The notes beneath the pieces were generated by a model. The model did no database searches and was not told the DNA's origin. It saw only the letters and a list, made by a program, of their open reading frames with translations. A DNA stretch of 30,469 nucleotides from Micavibrio sp. UBA2705. GTDB lineage: Bacteria; Pseudomonadota; Alphaproteobacteria; Micavibrionales; Micavibrionaceae. Shown here one piece after another: positions 1 to 8,349 of this stretch (position 1 is its first letter; every line of letters starts with the position of its first letter). Both the position numbers and the translations under genes were made by a program. The DNA lies in the NCBI GenBank assembly GCA_002354205.1, contig DELD01000039.1, forward strand, positions 9,627-40,095. The letters are read 5' to 3'.

Positions 1-184
1 GTAAGACATTAGCGGCGGCGCCAATTTCAGCCGCCGTTTCACCGCGCATAGATAGCGCCGTTAAGAATGAAGCGATTAAGGCTGGTTCAGCGTTGCCACT
101 CATTATATGGGTGATTGCATCGTTCATTTCAGGGGCTGAAAGCGTTTCGCCGCTGACGGCTTTATGCAGAATGTTTTGGAACAT
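1..184 (-). CDS. trpD: Anthranilate phosphoribosyltransferase, N-terminal part (cut by window edge)
   Basis: Only the first 61 codons are inside the window; the gene continues beyond position 1. TrpD transfers the phosphoribosyl group of PRPP to anthranilate, the second step of tryptophan synthesis in the cytoplasm. The visible peptide starts MFQNILHKAVSGETLS and continues through a helical stretch ending in LTALSMRGETAAEIGAAA, which matches the small alpha-helical N-terminal domain of the TrpD/nucleoside phosphorylase III fold (the family pattern is 'FL.AL...GET..EI.A'). The PRPP-binding glycine loop lies outside the window. The ATG is 7 bases after the trpG stop codon on the same strand, so the two are almost certainly co-transcribed. 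Identification rests on both this short match and the trpG neighbour. Confidence 0.88.
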   Translation of the reverse strand, partial: MFQNILHKAVSGETLSAPEMNDAITHIMSGNAEPALIASFLTALSMRGETAAEIGAAANVL

Positions 185-191
185 GTAATAA

Positions 192-764
192 TTACGCCGT
201 TTCTTTGATAAAATTTTCAAGCATTTGGTGGCCATATTCACTGGCGATACTTTCAGGGTGATACTGCACGCCCCATAATGGCAGAGTTTTATGTGCGAGT
301 CCCATAATAAGGCCGTTTTTGCTGATTGCCGTGATTTCAAGGCATTCTGGTAAGCTGTCTTTATCGACAACTAAGGAATGATAGCGAACAATTTTAATGT
401 CTTCGGGGATGTCTTTAAACATCTTATGTTTTGAAATTGTTATATTTTCTGTCTTGCCGTGGATGGGGGCAGGGGCGCGGATGACATTGCCACCGAAAAA
501 CTGGCCTAAAGATTGCATTCCTAAACATATACCGTAAAGCGGCGTGGATGATTCTGCACAATATTTGATCATATCAAGGCAGATACCACTCTCATTCGGT
601 GTGCCTGGCCCCGGTGATATGATAACACGATCAGGTTTTAGGGCGATGGCATCGGCGAGCGAAAGCTCGTCATTACGAATAACCTTCACATCAATGCCGA
701 TATCCCCAAGATATTGGACGATGTTATACGTAAAACTGTCGTAGTTGTCGATAAGAAGGTTCAT
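192..764 (-). CDS. trpG: Anthranilate synthase glutamine amidotransferase subunit
   Basis: This 190-residue class I glutamine amidotransferase hydrolyses glutamine and passes ammonia to TrpE for anthranilate formation. The whole length is one GATase domain. The oxyanion-hole loop PGPGTP is at residues 51-56, the nucleophile Cys80 sits in GICLGMQ, and His169 and Glu171 in YHPES complete the triad. The length is normal for stand-alone TrpG/PabA. It is followed 7 bases later by trpD, but its partner trpE is about 2.9 kb upstream, separated by three unrelated genes, one of them on the other strand. TrpG and PabA cannot be told apart with certainty by sequence; the trpD link favours TrpG, possibly also serving folate synthesis. 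Confidence 0.93.
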   Translation of the reverse strand: MNLLIDNYDSFTYNIVQYLGDIGIDVKVIRNDELSLADAIALKPDRVIISPGPGTPNESGICLDMIKYCAESSTPLYGICLGMQSLGQFFGGNVIRAPAPIHGKTENITISKHKMFKDIPEDIKIVRYHSLVVDKDSLPECLEITAISKNGLIMGLAHKTLPLWGVQYHPESIASEYGHQMLENFIKETA

Positions 765-814
765 AATGAAAAAAATACCTGATCTTTTGTTCTTAATATG
801 GTTAACTGATTAAT

Positions 815-1903
815 ATGAATATTAAACAACGTCTTCTTGAATATAAATCGACATTTCATTTCTGCAAGAAAATCCGTATTTTTTTGTTCGCTTTGTGTTT
901 ACTTGTCGCAGCTGACCGTTATTGGATTGTCGAAATTGATCGTTCAATGCATGATGTTGCGCATGTCGCATCGCTTGAACCTGCATCTGGCGGTGATGTT
1001 GAGGAGATGTTCTCGAATGTTACTTTTTCGAAGCTTGTTTATGAAGAGCCTGTAAAAACATCGGTTATTGATAATATTAAGGCGAAGCTGCCAAGCCTGC
1101 CATTATTTGGTAAGGATAAAGCAGAAGATATCATCATCGCGCCAAAAGCGCGTCCTGATCATGTCGGTGATGGTGGATTGCTCGCCACCCCAAAGCATAA
1201 GCGCATTGCGATTGTCATTGATGATTTGGGTATTGATAAAAAACATTCCAGCGCGATTGTTGCTATGGATAATTTCAAAATGACCCTCGCTTTTCTGCCC
1301 TATGCGCAGCATATCGGAGGCTTGTTAGAGCACGGAAAAGCGAACGGACATGAAATCATCGTCCATATGCCGATGCAGCCACAATCTGACACAATTGACC
1401 CTGGTCCTGTCGTTTTAAAAGTTGGTATGACTGCGGAGCAGTTAATGGATAACCTTGATAAAGGGCTGAGTGCTTTTGATGGTTATGTGGGGATTAACAA
1501 TCATATGGGGTCTAAGTTTACCAGTGACCCAATTGGCATGGATTTTTTAATGCGTGAGCTGAAAAAACGTAACCTCTATTTCTTGGATAGCGTGACATCA
1601 GCTGCAACGCAGGGCGAGAAAATGGCAAAGCGCCACGGTGTAACATATTTGCGCCGCAATGTGTTCCTCGACCATGAAGAGAGTGATAAATTTGTGAATA
1701 AGGCGCTTGCGAAATGCGCAAAAGTCGCCGCAAAAACGGGGGTATGCATCGCCATTGGTCACCCCAAAGATGTAACCATACGCGGGCTGAATAATTTTGT
1801 CAGCAAGGCGCAGGACGAAGGTTTTGAATTTGTCAGCCTGTCTGATGTGCTTGATGCGCGCGGGCATAGCGCGCCATTGCAAATGGTTGAAACGCAGCGC
1901 TAG
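815..1903 (+). CDS. Divergent polysaccharide deacetylase family protein (YibQ-like)
   Basis: A 362-residue membrane-anchored protein. A hydrophobic segment at about residues 21-37 should anchor it in the inner membrane, followed by a roughly 90-residue periplasmic linker. The divergent polysaccharide deacetylase domain (Pfam PF04748 type) begins near residue 130 with RIAIVIDDLG. Further family hallmarks are the HMPMQP segment, the NNHMGS motif and the late AIGHP motif. Members are found near cell-envelope genes, but their substrate is not well established. The gene lies on the plus strand between trpG and an unknown gene, with only 50 bases between it and trpG, so the two must share a divergent promoter region. 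No strong Shine-Dalgarno is seen before the chosen ATG. Family assignment is firm; the enzymatic role is not. Confidence 0.85.
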   Translation: MNIKQRLLEYKSTFHFCKKIRIFLFALCLLVAADRYWIVEIDRSMHDVAHVASLEPASGGDVEEMFSNVTFSKLVYEEPVKTSVIDNIKAKLPSLPLFGKDKAEDIIIAPKARPDHVGDGGLLATPKHKRIAIVIDDLGIDKKHSSAIVAMDNFKMTLAFLPYAQHIGGLLEHGKANGHEIIVHMPMQPQSDTIDPGPVVLKVGMTAEQLMDNLDKGLSAFDGYVGINNHMGSKFTSDPIGMDFLMRELKKRNLYFLDSVTSAATQGEKMAKRHGVTYLRRNVFLDHEESDKFVNKALAKCAKVAAKTGVCIAIGHPKDVTIRGLNNFVSKAQDEGFEFVSLSDVLDARGHSAPLQMVETQR

Positions 1904-1912
1904 TCGACTTTA

Positions 1913-2395
1913 TTACATTATATTATTGTTGTTATTATCTGGCTTTGGTGTTGTTTGTTTAGGCGCTTTCTCATCTTCTGCTTCTAGTCTTTCAACTTCG
2001 TCAGTTATAATTTTAGCGTGTTTTCTAAACGGCGCTGTAATTGCGTCAAGGGCATTGCTTGCCATCTCTTTTATCGATAAACTCTCTGTCGCTTTTTGAT
2101 GTACGGCGAGGGATTCGTCACTTCCCGCATTGCTAAATTGTTCACCAAGTGCAGAGCCTATATCTGCTTGAGACATGTCTTTAGGGAAGTATGATTTTGC
2201 TTTGTTATGTAAGCTGTCTGCCGCTGCATCAAGGCCAATAAGGCTAGTAGCATCACGGCAAAATAGTAATAAATTTACTTTTAATAGCGCGAGTTGTGAA
2301 GCAGGGCTTCCATCTGTGAGATCAATTTCTTTTTTGCCATAGATCGACTCATAATTGTGGTCTACGTCTATTCTGTTTTGATCATCCGAATGCAT
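1913..2395 (-). CDS. Unknown protein with asparagine tract
   Basis: I do not recognise this 160-residue protein. It appears soluble, with no signal peptide or membrane segment. Most of it is predicted by eye to be helical, with charged and alanine-rich stretches, and its C-terminal tail is polar and ends in PDNNNNNIM. A GAGGGGA Shine-Dalgarno sits a few bases before the ATG, which supports a real gene. It converges on the deacetylase gene with only 9 bases between stop codons. It lies inside the interval that separates trpE from trpG. No function can be proposed. Confidence 0.68.
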   Translation of the reverse strand: MHSDDQNRIDVDHNYESIYGKKEIDLTDGSPASQLALLKVNLLLFCRDATSLIGLDAAADSLHNKAKSYFPKDMSQADIGSALGEQFSNAGSDESLAVHQKATESLSIKEMASNALDAITAPFRKHAKIITDEVERLEAEDEKAPKQTTPKPDNNNNNIM

Positions 2396-2494
2396 TTTAA
2401 ATTCCCCTCTATTGCTATTACATTAGGTGATTATAGGTGGAGGTTGTGAACTTTTAGTTAATTATGAAAAAAATAACATTGCGCTGTCGCTTTT

Positions 2495-3568
2495 CTATTG
2501 ACTATCTGTCTCGCGAGGCTCTATTGGCGTGATGCCAAGGTCTTCCATGCGTTTAACCCATTGTTTGTGGGCGTAGGCCTGCATGTTTTCAACTTTGTCA
2601 TGCTCGTCAATGATTTCAAAGCCGATAAGCGTCTCGACAACGTCTTCCAAGGTCACAAGCCCCTGCACAGTGCCGTATTCATCGACAACGAGGGATATGT
2701 GGCTTTTATCATACATTAGGCGGTCAAATGCTTGTGATGCAGTAATTCTATCGGGCAGCATCAGGAAGTCGCGATAAAATTCTTCTAATTTTCGGTCAAA
2801 TTCATCGCGGCCTTGGGCTGAAAGTAAATCTGATTTCATTACATATCCCGTGACATGATCCATATTACGGTCAAAAATAGGTATGCGTGAGAAAGGCTTG
2901 CTTTCATATTTGACGAAATAATCTTGGACGGTCATATCTTTGGAAACGGAAAAGATGACGGGGCGCGGGGTCATGATGTCCCTAATGGATAGCTGGTTTA
3001 GCTTCATGAGGTTGGTGACGATTTTATGCTCTCTTACGTCTAAAAGGCCTTCTTCTTTGCCTATTTGCGCCATGGCGCTCATTTCATCGCGGCTAAATGT
3101 ATAAGCGCTCATGCCTTGCTTTGATAGGACTCTAGTGAGCCTTTCTGATAGCCAGACAAATGGGAAAAGGGAGAGGGTTAGCCAGTGGATTAATCTGCTC
3201 ATCACAGGCGCTAACTCTTGCCAATAAACCGCGCCGAGGGTCTTGGGGATAATTTCTGAAAAGACGAGAATTAAAAGGGTTAAAACGCCTGAAACAACGC
3301 CTATATAATGGCTGCCAAAAACAAAAGTTGCCTGTGCGCCTACGCCTGCAGCGCCGACAGTGTGCGCGATTGTATTCGCCGTTAAAATTGCGGCAAGAGG
3401 GCGGTCTAAATTATCTTTTAAACGCTTGATTATTGGCGCGCTTGGTTTCTTTTGTGCCTCAAGCACCGCGACATATGAAGGGCGTATAGAGAGCAGCACA
3501 GCTTCGGCAATAGAGCAAAAGAAAGACACGCCGATCGCAAGGGCAAGGTAGAAAATAAGCAGGCTCAT
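2495..3568 (-). CDS. CNNM/CorC-type membrane protein with CBS pair
   Basis: A 357-residue protein of the DUF21-CBS family (HlyC/CorC, MpfA, CNNM), linked to magnesium and other divalent cation transport or efflux. Residues 1 to about 150 form the DUF21 membrane domain with an N-terminal hydrophobic helix, a second hydrophobic stretch (VGVVSGVLTLLILVF) followed by SEIIPKTLGA, a well-known family signature, and a third near residues 120-140. Two CBS repeats follow at about residues 190-320: RDIMTPRPV opens the first and SLVVDEYGTVQGLVTLEDVVE lies in the second. The protein stops about 35 residues after the second CBS repeat, so the small C-terminal CorC_HlyC domain seen in many members is missing. 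It lies 73 bases downstream of trpE on the same strand and may be read with it. The exact ion is not predictable. Confidence 0.88.
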   Translation of the reverse strand: MSLLIFYLALAIGVSFFCSIAEAVLLSIRPSYVAVLEAQKKPSAPIIKRLKDNLDRPLAAILTANTIAHTVGAAGVGAQATFVFGSHYIGVVSGVLTLLILVFSEIIPKTLGAVYWQELAPVMSRLIHWLTLSLFPFVWLSERLTRVLSKQGMSAYTFSRDEMSAMAQIGKEEGLLDVREHKIVTNLMKLNQLSIRDIMTPRPVIFSVSKDMTVQDYFVKYESKPFSRIPIFDRNMDHVTGYVMKSDLLSAQGRDEFDRKLEEFYRDFLMLPDRITASQAFDRLMYDKSHISLVVDEYGTVQGLVTLEDVVETLIGFEIIDEHDKVENMQAYAHKQWVKRMEDLGITPIEPRETDSQ

Positions 3569-3641
3569 TGTATAATCCTTTTATAAAACACGCAGTACGA
3601 TAATACATTCATATTTGTAAACAACAAGTTAGAAAGTCTTG

Positions 3642-5111
3642 TTAAAAGCGATCTTTTATAGATTCTTCAGCGGCGCTGATTAAAGCCATGGCTTTATTGA
3701 TGCATTCCTGATTTTCGGATTCGGGGACGCTGTCAGCGACTATGCCTGCGCCGGCTTGCAGAACAAGTTCGCCGTCTTTGATCAAAGCGGTGCGCAGCGC
3801 AATGCAGGTGTTCATATTGCCAAGACCGTCAAAATAACCAACGCAGCCAGCATAAAAGCCGCGTTTTTCATTTTCAAATTCATGAATTAATTGCATGGCG
3901 CGTATTTTTGGTGCGCCGCTAACTGTGCCCGCGGGGAAGCCTGAGAACAGTGCGTCAACGCAGTCGAGGTCGTCACGTAGCTGCCCAACAACGTTGGACA
4001 CGATATGCATGACATGGGAATAACGCTCGATGATGAAGTCTTCGCTCACGCGTACGCTGCCGATTTTTGCGACGCGGCCAACATCATTGCGCCCAAGGTC
4101 GATTAACATTAGGTGCTCTGCGCGTTCTTTTTCATCGGCGAGGAGGTCTTCGGCAAAAGCGGCGTCTTCTGCGACTGTTTTCCCGCGTGGGCGCGTGCCG
4201 GCAATGGGGCGCACCGTGACTTCGCCATTTTCAACGCGCACTAATATTTCAGGGCTAGAGCCGACAAGCGCAAAGCCATCCATTTTTAAATGAAACAGAA
4301 AGGGCGAGGGGTTAATGCGGCGCAGGGCGCGGTATAAATCAATTGCAGGCAGGTCAAAGGGCGTGCGAAAACGCTGCGAGGGAACGATTTGGAATATGTC
4401 GCCTGCGACAATGCGCTGTTTAGCATCACGGACGAGTTCGCAATATTCTTCATCGGTGAAGTTGCGAGTCATATCAAGTGGAACGGTAAGAGCGCTTTTA
4501 TGCGTCACGGATTCTTGCGTTAAGGGCGCGTTTAAATCTTTAATGGCGGATTTGAGGATCTCGCAAGCTTCATCATAGGCTGCTTTTGCTGTGCAGCCTT
4601 GTGTCCTGCTTGTTTTGAGTACAGGGACGGAAAGCGTTAATTCGTGCTTTACATTATCAAATACGGCGAGAAGCTGCGGGCGCATCATTACGCCTTCGGG
4701 AATGTCTAATGTATCGATGTTTTCATTGGGAATGGTTGGTTCAACATAACGCACCATTTCATAACCGAGATAGCCATAAAGGCCGCCTGAACATGCAGGG
4801 GGCAAATGCTCTGGCATGATGTCAATTTTGCAGCGTTTAATATGGGCGCGTAAATCGTCTAATGGGTTTTTATGAGCGGAGCTAGATTGCCATACCATAT
4901 CAGGGCGGCAGGCAATAATCGAATAACGTCCAATATGTGCGCCGCCTTCGACGGATTCAAGGAGGAAGCTATAGGGCGCGTCCTTGGTTAGCTTGTAATA
5001 AGCAGATAGCGCCGTGTCAAAGTCGGCACTATGCTTCACATATAGAATTTGCGTTTTTCCAGCATCATAATGGCGCGCAAACTCTTCATATGATGGGGAT
5101 ATATCAATCAT
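3642..5111 (-). CDS. trpE: Anthranilate synthase component I
   Basis: This 489-residue enzyme converts chorismate to anthranilate with ammonia from TrpG. The N-terminal region holds the LLES motif at residues 50-53, which forms part of the tryptophan feedback pocket in this family, so the enzyme is likely inhibited by tryptophan. The C-terminal chorismate-binding domain contains IFQIVPSQRF, SPSPF-like NPSPFLFHLK, SSPEILVR, PIAGTRPRGKT, LIDLGRNDVGRVA, FPAGTVSGAPK and YAGCVGYF, all hallmark segments. The length is normal. It starts 6 bases after the ppiD stop, so ppiD-trpE form an operon, as in many alphaproteobacteria. No leader peptide or attenuator is visible. PabB was considered, but the length, the ppiD linkage and the nearby trpG/trpD favour TrpE. 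Confidence 0.95.
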   Translation of the reverse strand: MIDISPSYEEFARHYDAGKTQILYVKHSADFDTALSAYYKLTKDAPYSFLLESVEGGAHIGRYSIIACRPDMVWQSSSAHKNPLDDLRAHIKRCKIDIMPEHLPPACSGGLYGYLGYEMVRYVEPTIPNENIDTLDIPEGVMMRPQLLAVFDNVKHELTLSVPVLKTSRTQGCTAKAAYDEACEILKSAIKDLNAPLTQESVTHKSALTVPLDMTRNFTDEEYCELVRDAKQRIVAGDIFQIVPSQRFRTPFDLPAIDLYRALRRINPSPFLFHLKMDGFALVGSSPEILVRVENGEVTVRPIAGTRPRGKTVAEDAAFAEDLLADEKERAEHLMLIDLGRNDVGRVAKIGSVRVSEDFIIERYSHVMHIVSNVVGQLRDDLDCVDALFSGFPAGTVSGAPKIRAMQLIHEFENEKRGFYAGCVGYFDGLGNMNTCIALRTALIKDGELVLQAGAGIVADSVPESENQECINKAMALISAAEESIKDRF

Positions 5112-5117
5112 TACTAA

Positions 5118-7043
5118 CTATTGTTTTGGTTGATTATACAAGAAGGTCAAAAGCTTTTCATTGATGTGATAATTGTATTTCTGCTGTAGTGAACCATAAA
5201 GTAACGCAATGGCTTCTTGCTGTACGTTTTGCGTTTCAGATGTTTGCGTGATTTTTGTCGGCGCAGTATCTTTATCGGCTTTTTTATTCAGCAAGTTGCT
5301 CGATTTTACCAAAGCAAGAATTGTCTTGTCACCAACAGGTAAAATTTGTGCTTTCCCAAGATCAGAAGCGAGCAATAGGCCGCGTGCCTGCGTTGAAATA
5401 TCTTTTTCTGCTTTCTCGTCGTTAAATGACGGGTCGCGAGATATTTTTGCGCTTACGCTTTTGCTCTTTACGGCTTTCGCTGCTTCTTTCCAGCTGAGTG
5501 ATCCATCATTGATTTTGTCAGATAGATTCTTGGCCTTTAAAAATGTGGCGCTGTCTTTTTGTTCTTTCGTCCATTGCTCCTCAACCGTTTTCTTTACGTC
5601 TTCATATGGTTTGATGATGCTTGGCTCAACGCTATCCATGACAACGAAACCAAGTGAAGAATTGCTAAGTTCTATAACGGATGATGTTTCGCCTTGGCTT
5701 AATGTGTTAGCGGTTTTTAGAATGTTCAAAGCATCTTCTGAATTAAGGTCTTTCAAAGGCGAATCTTGGCTGCCTTCATAAACGCCGTTTCGTGTTAGGT
5801 TTTTATAAGAAGCCGTTTCCATTTTATAATCTTTGGCAACAATTGTCGGGTCTTCTCCGCTAAAGATACGGTCTTCAAGTTCGCTAATCGTGCTGTCTAA
5901 TGTCTGCCAAATTTCTTCTTCTAGAATTTCAGACTTGATGGTGTCTTTGATTTCGGTGAAGCTTGGTGTGTTTTCAGGTGTAACGTCAACGATTTTCAAT
6001 GTGTGCCAGCCAAGCGCGGTTTCATACGGGCCGAGTATGTCGCCTTTTTTTACGCCATTTGCAAATGCATCTTCATCAAGTTCTTTTGGCAATGTGCCTT
6101 TTGTGTAGCTTTGTGTTTCCACAAAGCTTGTATCATCGCCAGTGACTTTTTTTGCAGCGGTTGAAAGTGGTGTGCCTTTTTTCGCGGCATCAATAATTTT
6201 CAATGCGTCACCTTCGTTTTCAGCAATCGCTTGTGCAATGTCGTGCTGGGCAGGTGTGGTGTAGCTCTCTTTTTGCTGCTCATAAAGGGCGAGGGCTTCA
6301 TCATCGCTGATGACAATATCATTTTTGATTTTGTCTTTTGTTAGCGTGGCAACGGTGAAGCTGCGTTTTTCAGCGGTGCGGTAGCGTTCTTGGAATGATT
6401 TGTAATAACGCATTAAGGTTTCTTCATTTGCGGGCGTTTCTAACTTCGCTGCGCTGTTATCGATAACAACGTAATTAATGTCGCGTATTTCTTCGTTAAA
6501 GGCGCTGACATCTTTGATAAGCAATTCAGGTACATGCATACTGGCATTTTTAATAGCGGAAGTCAGGATGTTGTTGGTCATCTCTGTTCTTACTTCGTCA
6601 ATGAATACGGATTCGGTAAGACCGCTTTGACGCAATAGGCCTGCTAAAATATCGCTTTTCTTTGATGTTGTGTCTTGCTGCATATATGGCTCAATGATTT
6701 CATTGATAGATGCTGTGATTTGTTCATCGCTGACCATGATGCCAAGGTCGTTTGCGCCTTGGAGCATCAAAAGGTTTCTGACTTCACGGAAAAGCGCCTG
6801 ATGGATGATGCCCATTTCAAAGGCTGATTCTGCTTCGATGCCTTGCATCGCGATAATGCGGCGCACTTTGTTGTCAAAAGGGCGGCTGTTTATAGTGTGT
6901 GAACCGACCTTTGCAACGTCTGATGTTTTAATGCCGCTGCTGAAAAAACCGCCAGCATCAGTGAGGACGAGGCCAGCTGCACCTAAAACGAGAAGGACTA
7001 AAAATAAACCAGAAAAAACGCCATTGCGCATGTTTTTAAGCAT
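5118..7043 (-). CDS. ppiD: SurA/PpiD-type peptidyl-prolyl isomerase, membrane anchored
   Basis: A 641-residue periplasmic folding factor. Its N-terminus is short, basic and then hydrophobic (GLFLVLLVLGAAGLVL, about residues 11-26), giving one inner-membrane anchor. A SurA-N-like helical chaperone domain covers about residues 35-200 (including the FDNKVRRI segment and a GIMVSDEQI segment). A parvulin-like domain spans about 240-375, recognisable from the DDTSF...GTLPKELDEDAFANGVKKGD...GPYETALGWHTLKIVDV pattern. A long C-terminal SurA-like region follows. It acts on outer-membrane or secreted proteins emerging from the Sec channel, probably as chaperone more than isomerase, as in E. coli PpiD. 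It is the first gene of the ppiD-trpE transcription unit and is divergent from tpiA across 134 bases. Confidence 0.9.
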   Translation of the reverse strand: MLKNMRNGVFSGLFLVLLVLGAAGLVLTDAGGFFSSGIKTSDVAKVGSHTINSRPFDNKVRRIIAMQGIEAESAFEMGIIHQALFREVRNLLMLQGANDLGIMVSDEQITASINEIIEPYMQQDTTSKKSDILAGLLRQSGLTESVFIDEVRTEMTNNILTSAIKNASMHVPELLIKDVSAFNEEIRDINYVVIDNSAAKLETPANEETLMRYYKSFQERYRTAEKRSFTVATLTKDKIKNDIVISDDEALALYEQQKESYTTPAQHDIAQAIAENEGDALKIIDAAKKGTPLSTAAKKVTGDDTSFVETQSYTKGTLPKELDEDAFANGVKKGDILGPYETALGWHTLKIVDVTPENTPSFTEIKDTIKSEILEEEIWQTLDSTISELEDRIFSGEDPTIVAKDYKMETASYKNLTRNGVYEGSQDSPLKDLNSEDALNILKTANTLSQGETSSVIELSNSSLGFVVMDSVEPSIIKPYEDVKKTVEEQWTKEQKDSATFLKAKNLSDKINDGSLSWKEAAKAVKSKSVSAKISRDPSFNDEKAEKDISTQARGLLLASDLGKAQILPVGDKTILALVKSSNLLNKKADKDTAPTKITQTSETQNVQQEAIALLYGSLQQKYNYHINEKLLTFLYNQPKQ

Positions 7044-7112
7044 TGATACTTATCCGTTAAGTTAAAAATTCGTACTATTTATAAAGCGCCGTTGAAAATA
7101 CCGCAACAGTGA

Positions 7113-7141
7113 TTGCAATATCATCCACCTGTCTATATGTT
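7113..7141 (+). promoter_or_regulatory. Possible sigma-70-like promoter for tpiA
   Basis: TTGCAA at 7113-7118 and TATGTT at 7136-7141 are separated by 17 bases and lie 36 bases before the tpiA start codon. The matches are moderate and the region is AT-rich, so this is a suggestion. An AGGAG-type Shine-Dalgarno follows just before the tpiA ATG. Confidence 0.35.
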
Positions 7142-7177
7142 CATAGCAATATTTTTTTCTTATAGGAGTTTGGTGTT

Positions 7178-7960
7178 ATGCGCAAGTTAATCGCAGGAAA
7201 TTGGAAGATGAGCTGTTATGGCGGTGAAGCGATAGAGCTGACCGAACAGATTAATGCAGGGTTAGAAGCAAACCCCGATTTGGGATTAGATGCCGAGCTT
7301 TTGATTTGCCCTCCTTATTTGTATACTGGCATCGTACAAAGCGTTTTAGGTCCTGTGAGTGATGTATTGGTCGGTGCGCAAGATTGCGCGTTGAGCGAAA
7401 ACGGCGCACATACAGGCGATATCTCAGCCTCTATGCTTGTCGACGCAGGCTGCGAAATGGTTATTTTAGGCCATTCAGAGCGCCGCCAAAACCACGAAGA
7501 AAGCGATGATTTAATCGCAGAGAAAGCTGAGCGCGCTTTTGAAGCAGGGCTGAAAGTTATTTTATGTGTTGGTGAGAGCGCAGCAGAGCGTGATGCAGGA
7601 AATGCTGAAGAAATTGTCGGCGCACAAATTGACAATGCAAATTTTGAAGGCGCAGATGCCAATAAGGTCGTGATTGCTTATGAACCTGTTTGGGCCATTG
7701 GCACGGGCAAGACCGCAAGCGTTGATGATGTAGAGTCTATGCACGGTTTTATTCGTGGCAAATTGCAAGAAAAGCTTGCATATGGAAGTGATATACGTAT
7801 TTTATACGGCGGTTCAGTAAAACCAGATAATGCGAAAGCTTTGCTTTCTGTACCGAATGTTGATGGTGCATTAATTGGCGGTGCAAGCTTAAATGCCGAG
7901 TCTTTCTTGGCAATTGCGCAGGCCGGTATAGACGCAGCAGAACAAATGGCTGCGGAATAA
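7178..7960 (+). CDS. tpiA: Triosephosphate isomerase
   Basis: A 260-residue TIM-barrel enzyme interconverting dihydroxyacetone phosphate and glyceraldehyde 3-phosphate in glycolysis and gluconeogenesis. The catalytic lysine is Lys10 in AGNWKMS, the electrophilic histidine is His99 in GHSERR, and the base is Glu169 in AYEPVWAIGTGKTA, which also begins the mobile loop. The phosphate-binding YGGSVKP segment is near the C-terminus. Length is normal. A GGAG Shine-Dalgarno (TAGGAGTTTGGTGTT) supports the ATG. It opens the plus-strand unit tpiA-secG-pyrG; this order is common in alphaproteobacteria. Confidence 0.97.
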   Translation: MRKLIAGNWKMSCYGGEAIELTEQINAGLEANPDLGLDAELLICPPYLYTGIVQSVLGPVSDVLVGAQDCALSENGAHTGDISASMLVDAGCEMVILGHSERRQNHEESDDLIAEKAERAFEAGLKVILCVGESAAERDAGNAEEIVGAQIDNANFEGADANKVVIAYEPVWAIGTGKTASVDDVESMHGFIRGKLQEKLAYGSDIRILYGGSVKPDNAKALLSVPNVDGALIGGASLNAESFLAIAQAGIDAAEQMAAE

Positions 7961-7984
7961 CAAAAAAGAAATTGAGAAGTTAAA

Positions 7985-8338
7985 ATGGAATCAGTAATCC
8001 TCGTTATACATTTAATAGTGGCGCTTGCCATTATCCTGCTTGTGTTATTACAGCGCTCTGAAGGTGGTGGCCTTGGTATTGGCGGCGGCAGTGGCGGCCT
8101 TGGTAACTTGGCAACGGCGCATGGCACAGCAAATATGCTGACGCGCGCAACGGCGATTGCTGCGGGTTGTTTCTTCCTAACAAGCTTATTTCTTGGTATT
8201 TTGGCTTCTAAAGGCGACGGCACACAAAGTGTGTTGGATGCCCTTGATGCGCCAGTCGTGCCAATATCTGTTGATGAAAATGCGACAGAAGACGTTAAAG
8301 AAGACGTTGTTAACCCACAGGTTCCTATTTCAGAGTAA
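7985..8338 (+). CDS. secG: Sec translocon subunit SecG
   Basis: A 117-residue inner-membrane protein of the SecYEG channel. It has two hydrophobic helices, about residues 3-20 and 56-74, separated by a glycine-rich cytoplasmic loop (LLQRSEGGGLGIGGGSGG), the hallmark of SecG. The sequence ANMLTRATAIAAGCFFLTSL is the conserved second-helix entry. The C-terminal 40 residues form an acidic, low-complexity tail of the sort that varies between species. It lies 24 bases after tpiA and 11 bases before pyrG and is likely co-transcribed with both. Confidence 0.95.
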   Translation: MESVILVIHLIVALAIILLVLLQRSEGGGLGIGGGSGGLGNLATAHGTANMLTRATAIAAGCFFLTSLFLGILASKGDGTQSVLDALDAPVVPISVDENATEDVKEDVVNPQVPISE

Positions 8339-8349
8339 GCGTAAATAAC

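Noticed and set aside
3623..3643. Terminator after trpE
   Set aside because: AACAAG and CTTGTT can form a 6-base stem, but it is weak, AT-rich and without a proper T-run.
5209..5781. 190-codon plus-strand frame opposite ppiD
   Set aside because: Rich in Ser, Phe and Cys with no domain, and wholly inside ppiD, whose domains and length are right.
7678..8223. 181-codon minus-strand frame over tpiA and secG
   Set aside because: Low-complexity Pro/Ser/Ala content, a shadow of the glycine-rich SecG loop and the tpiA end.
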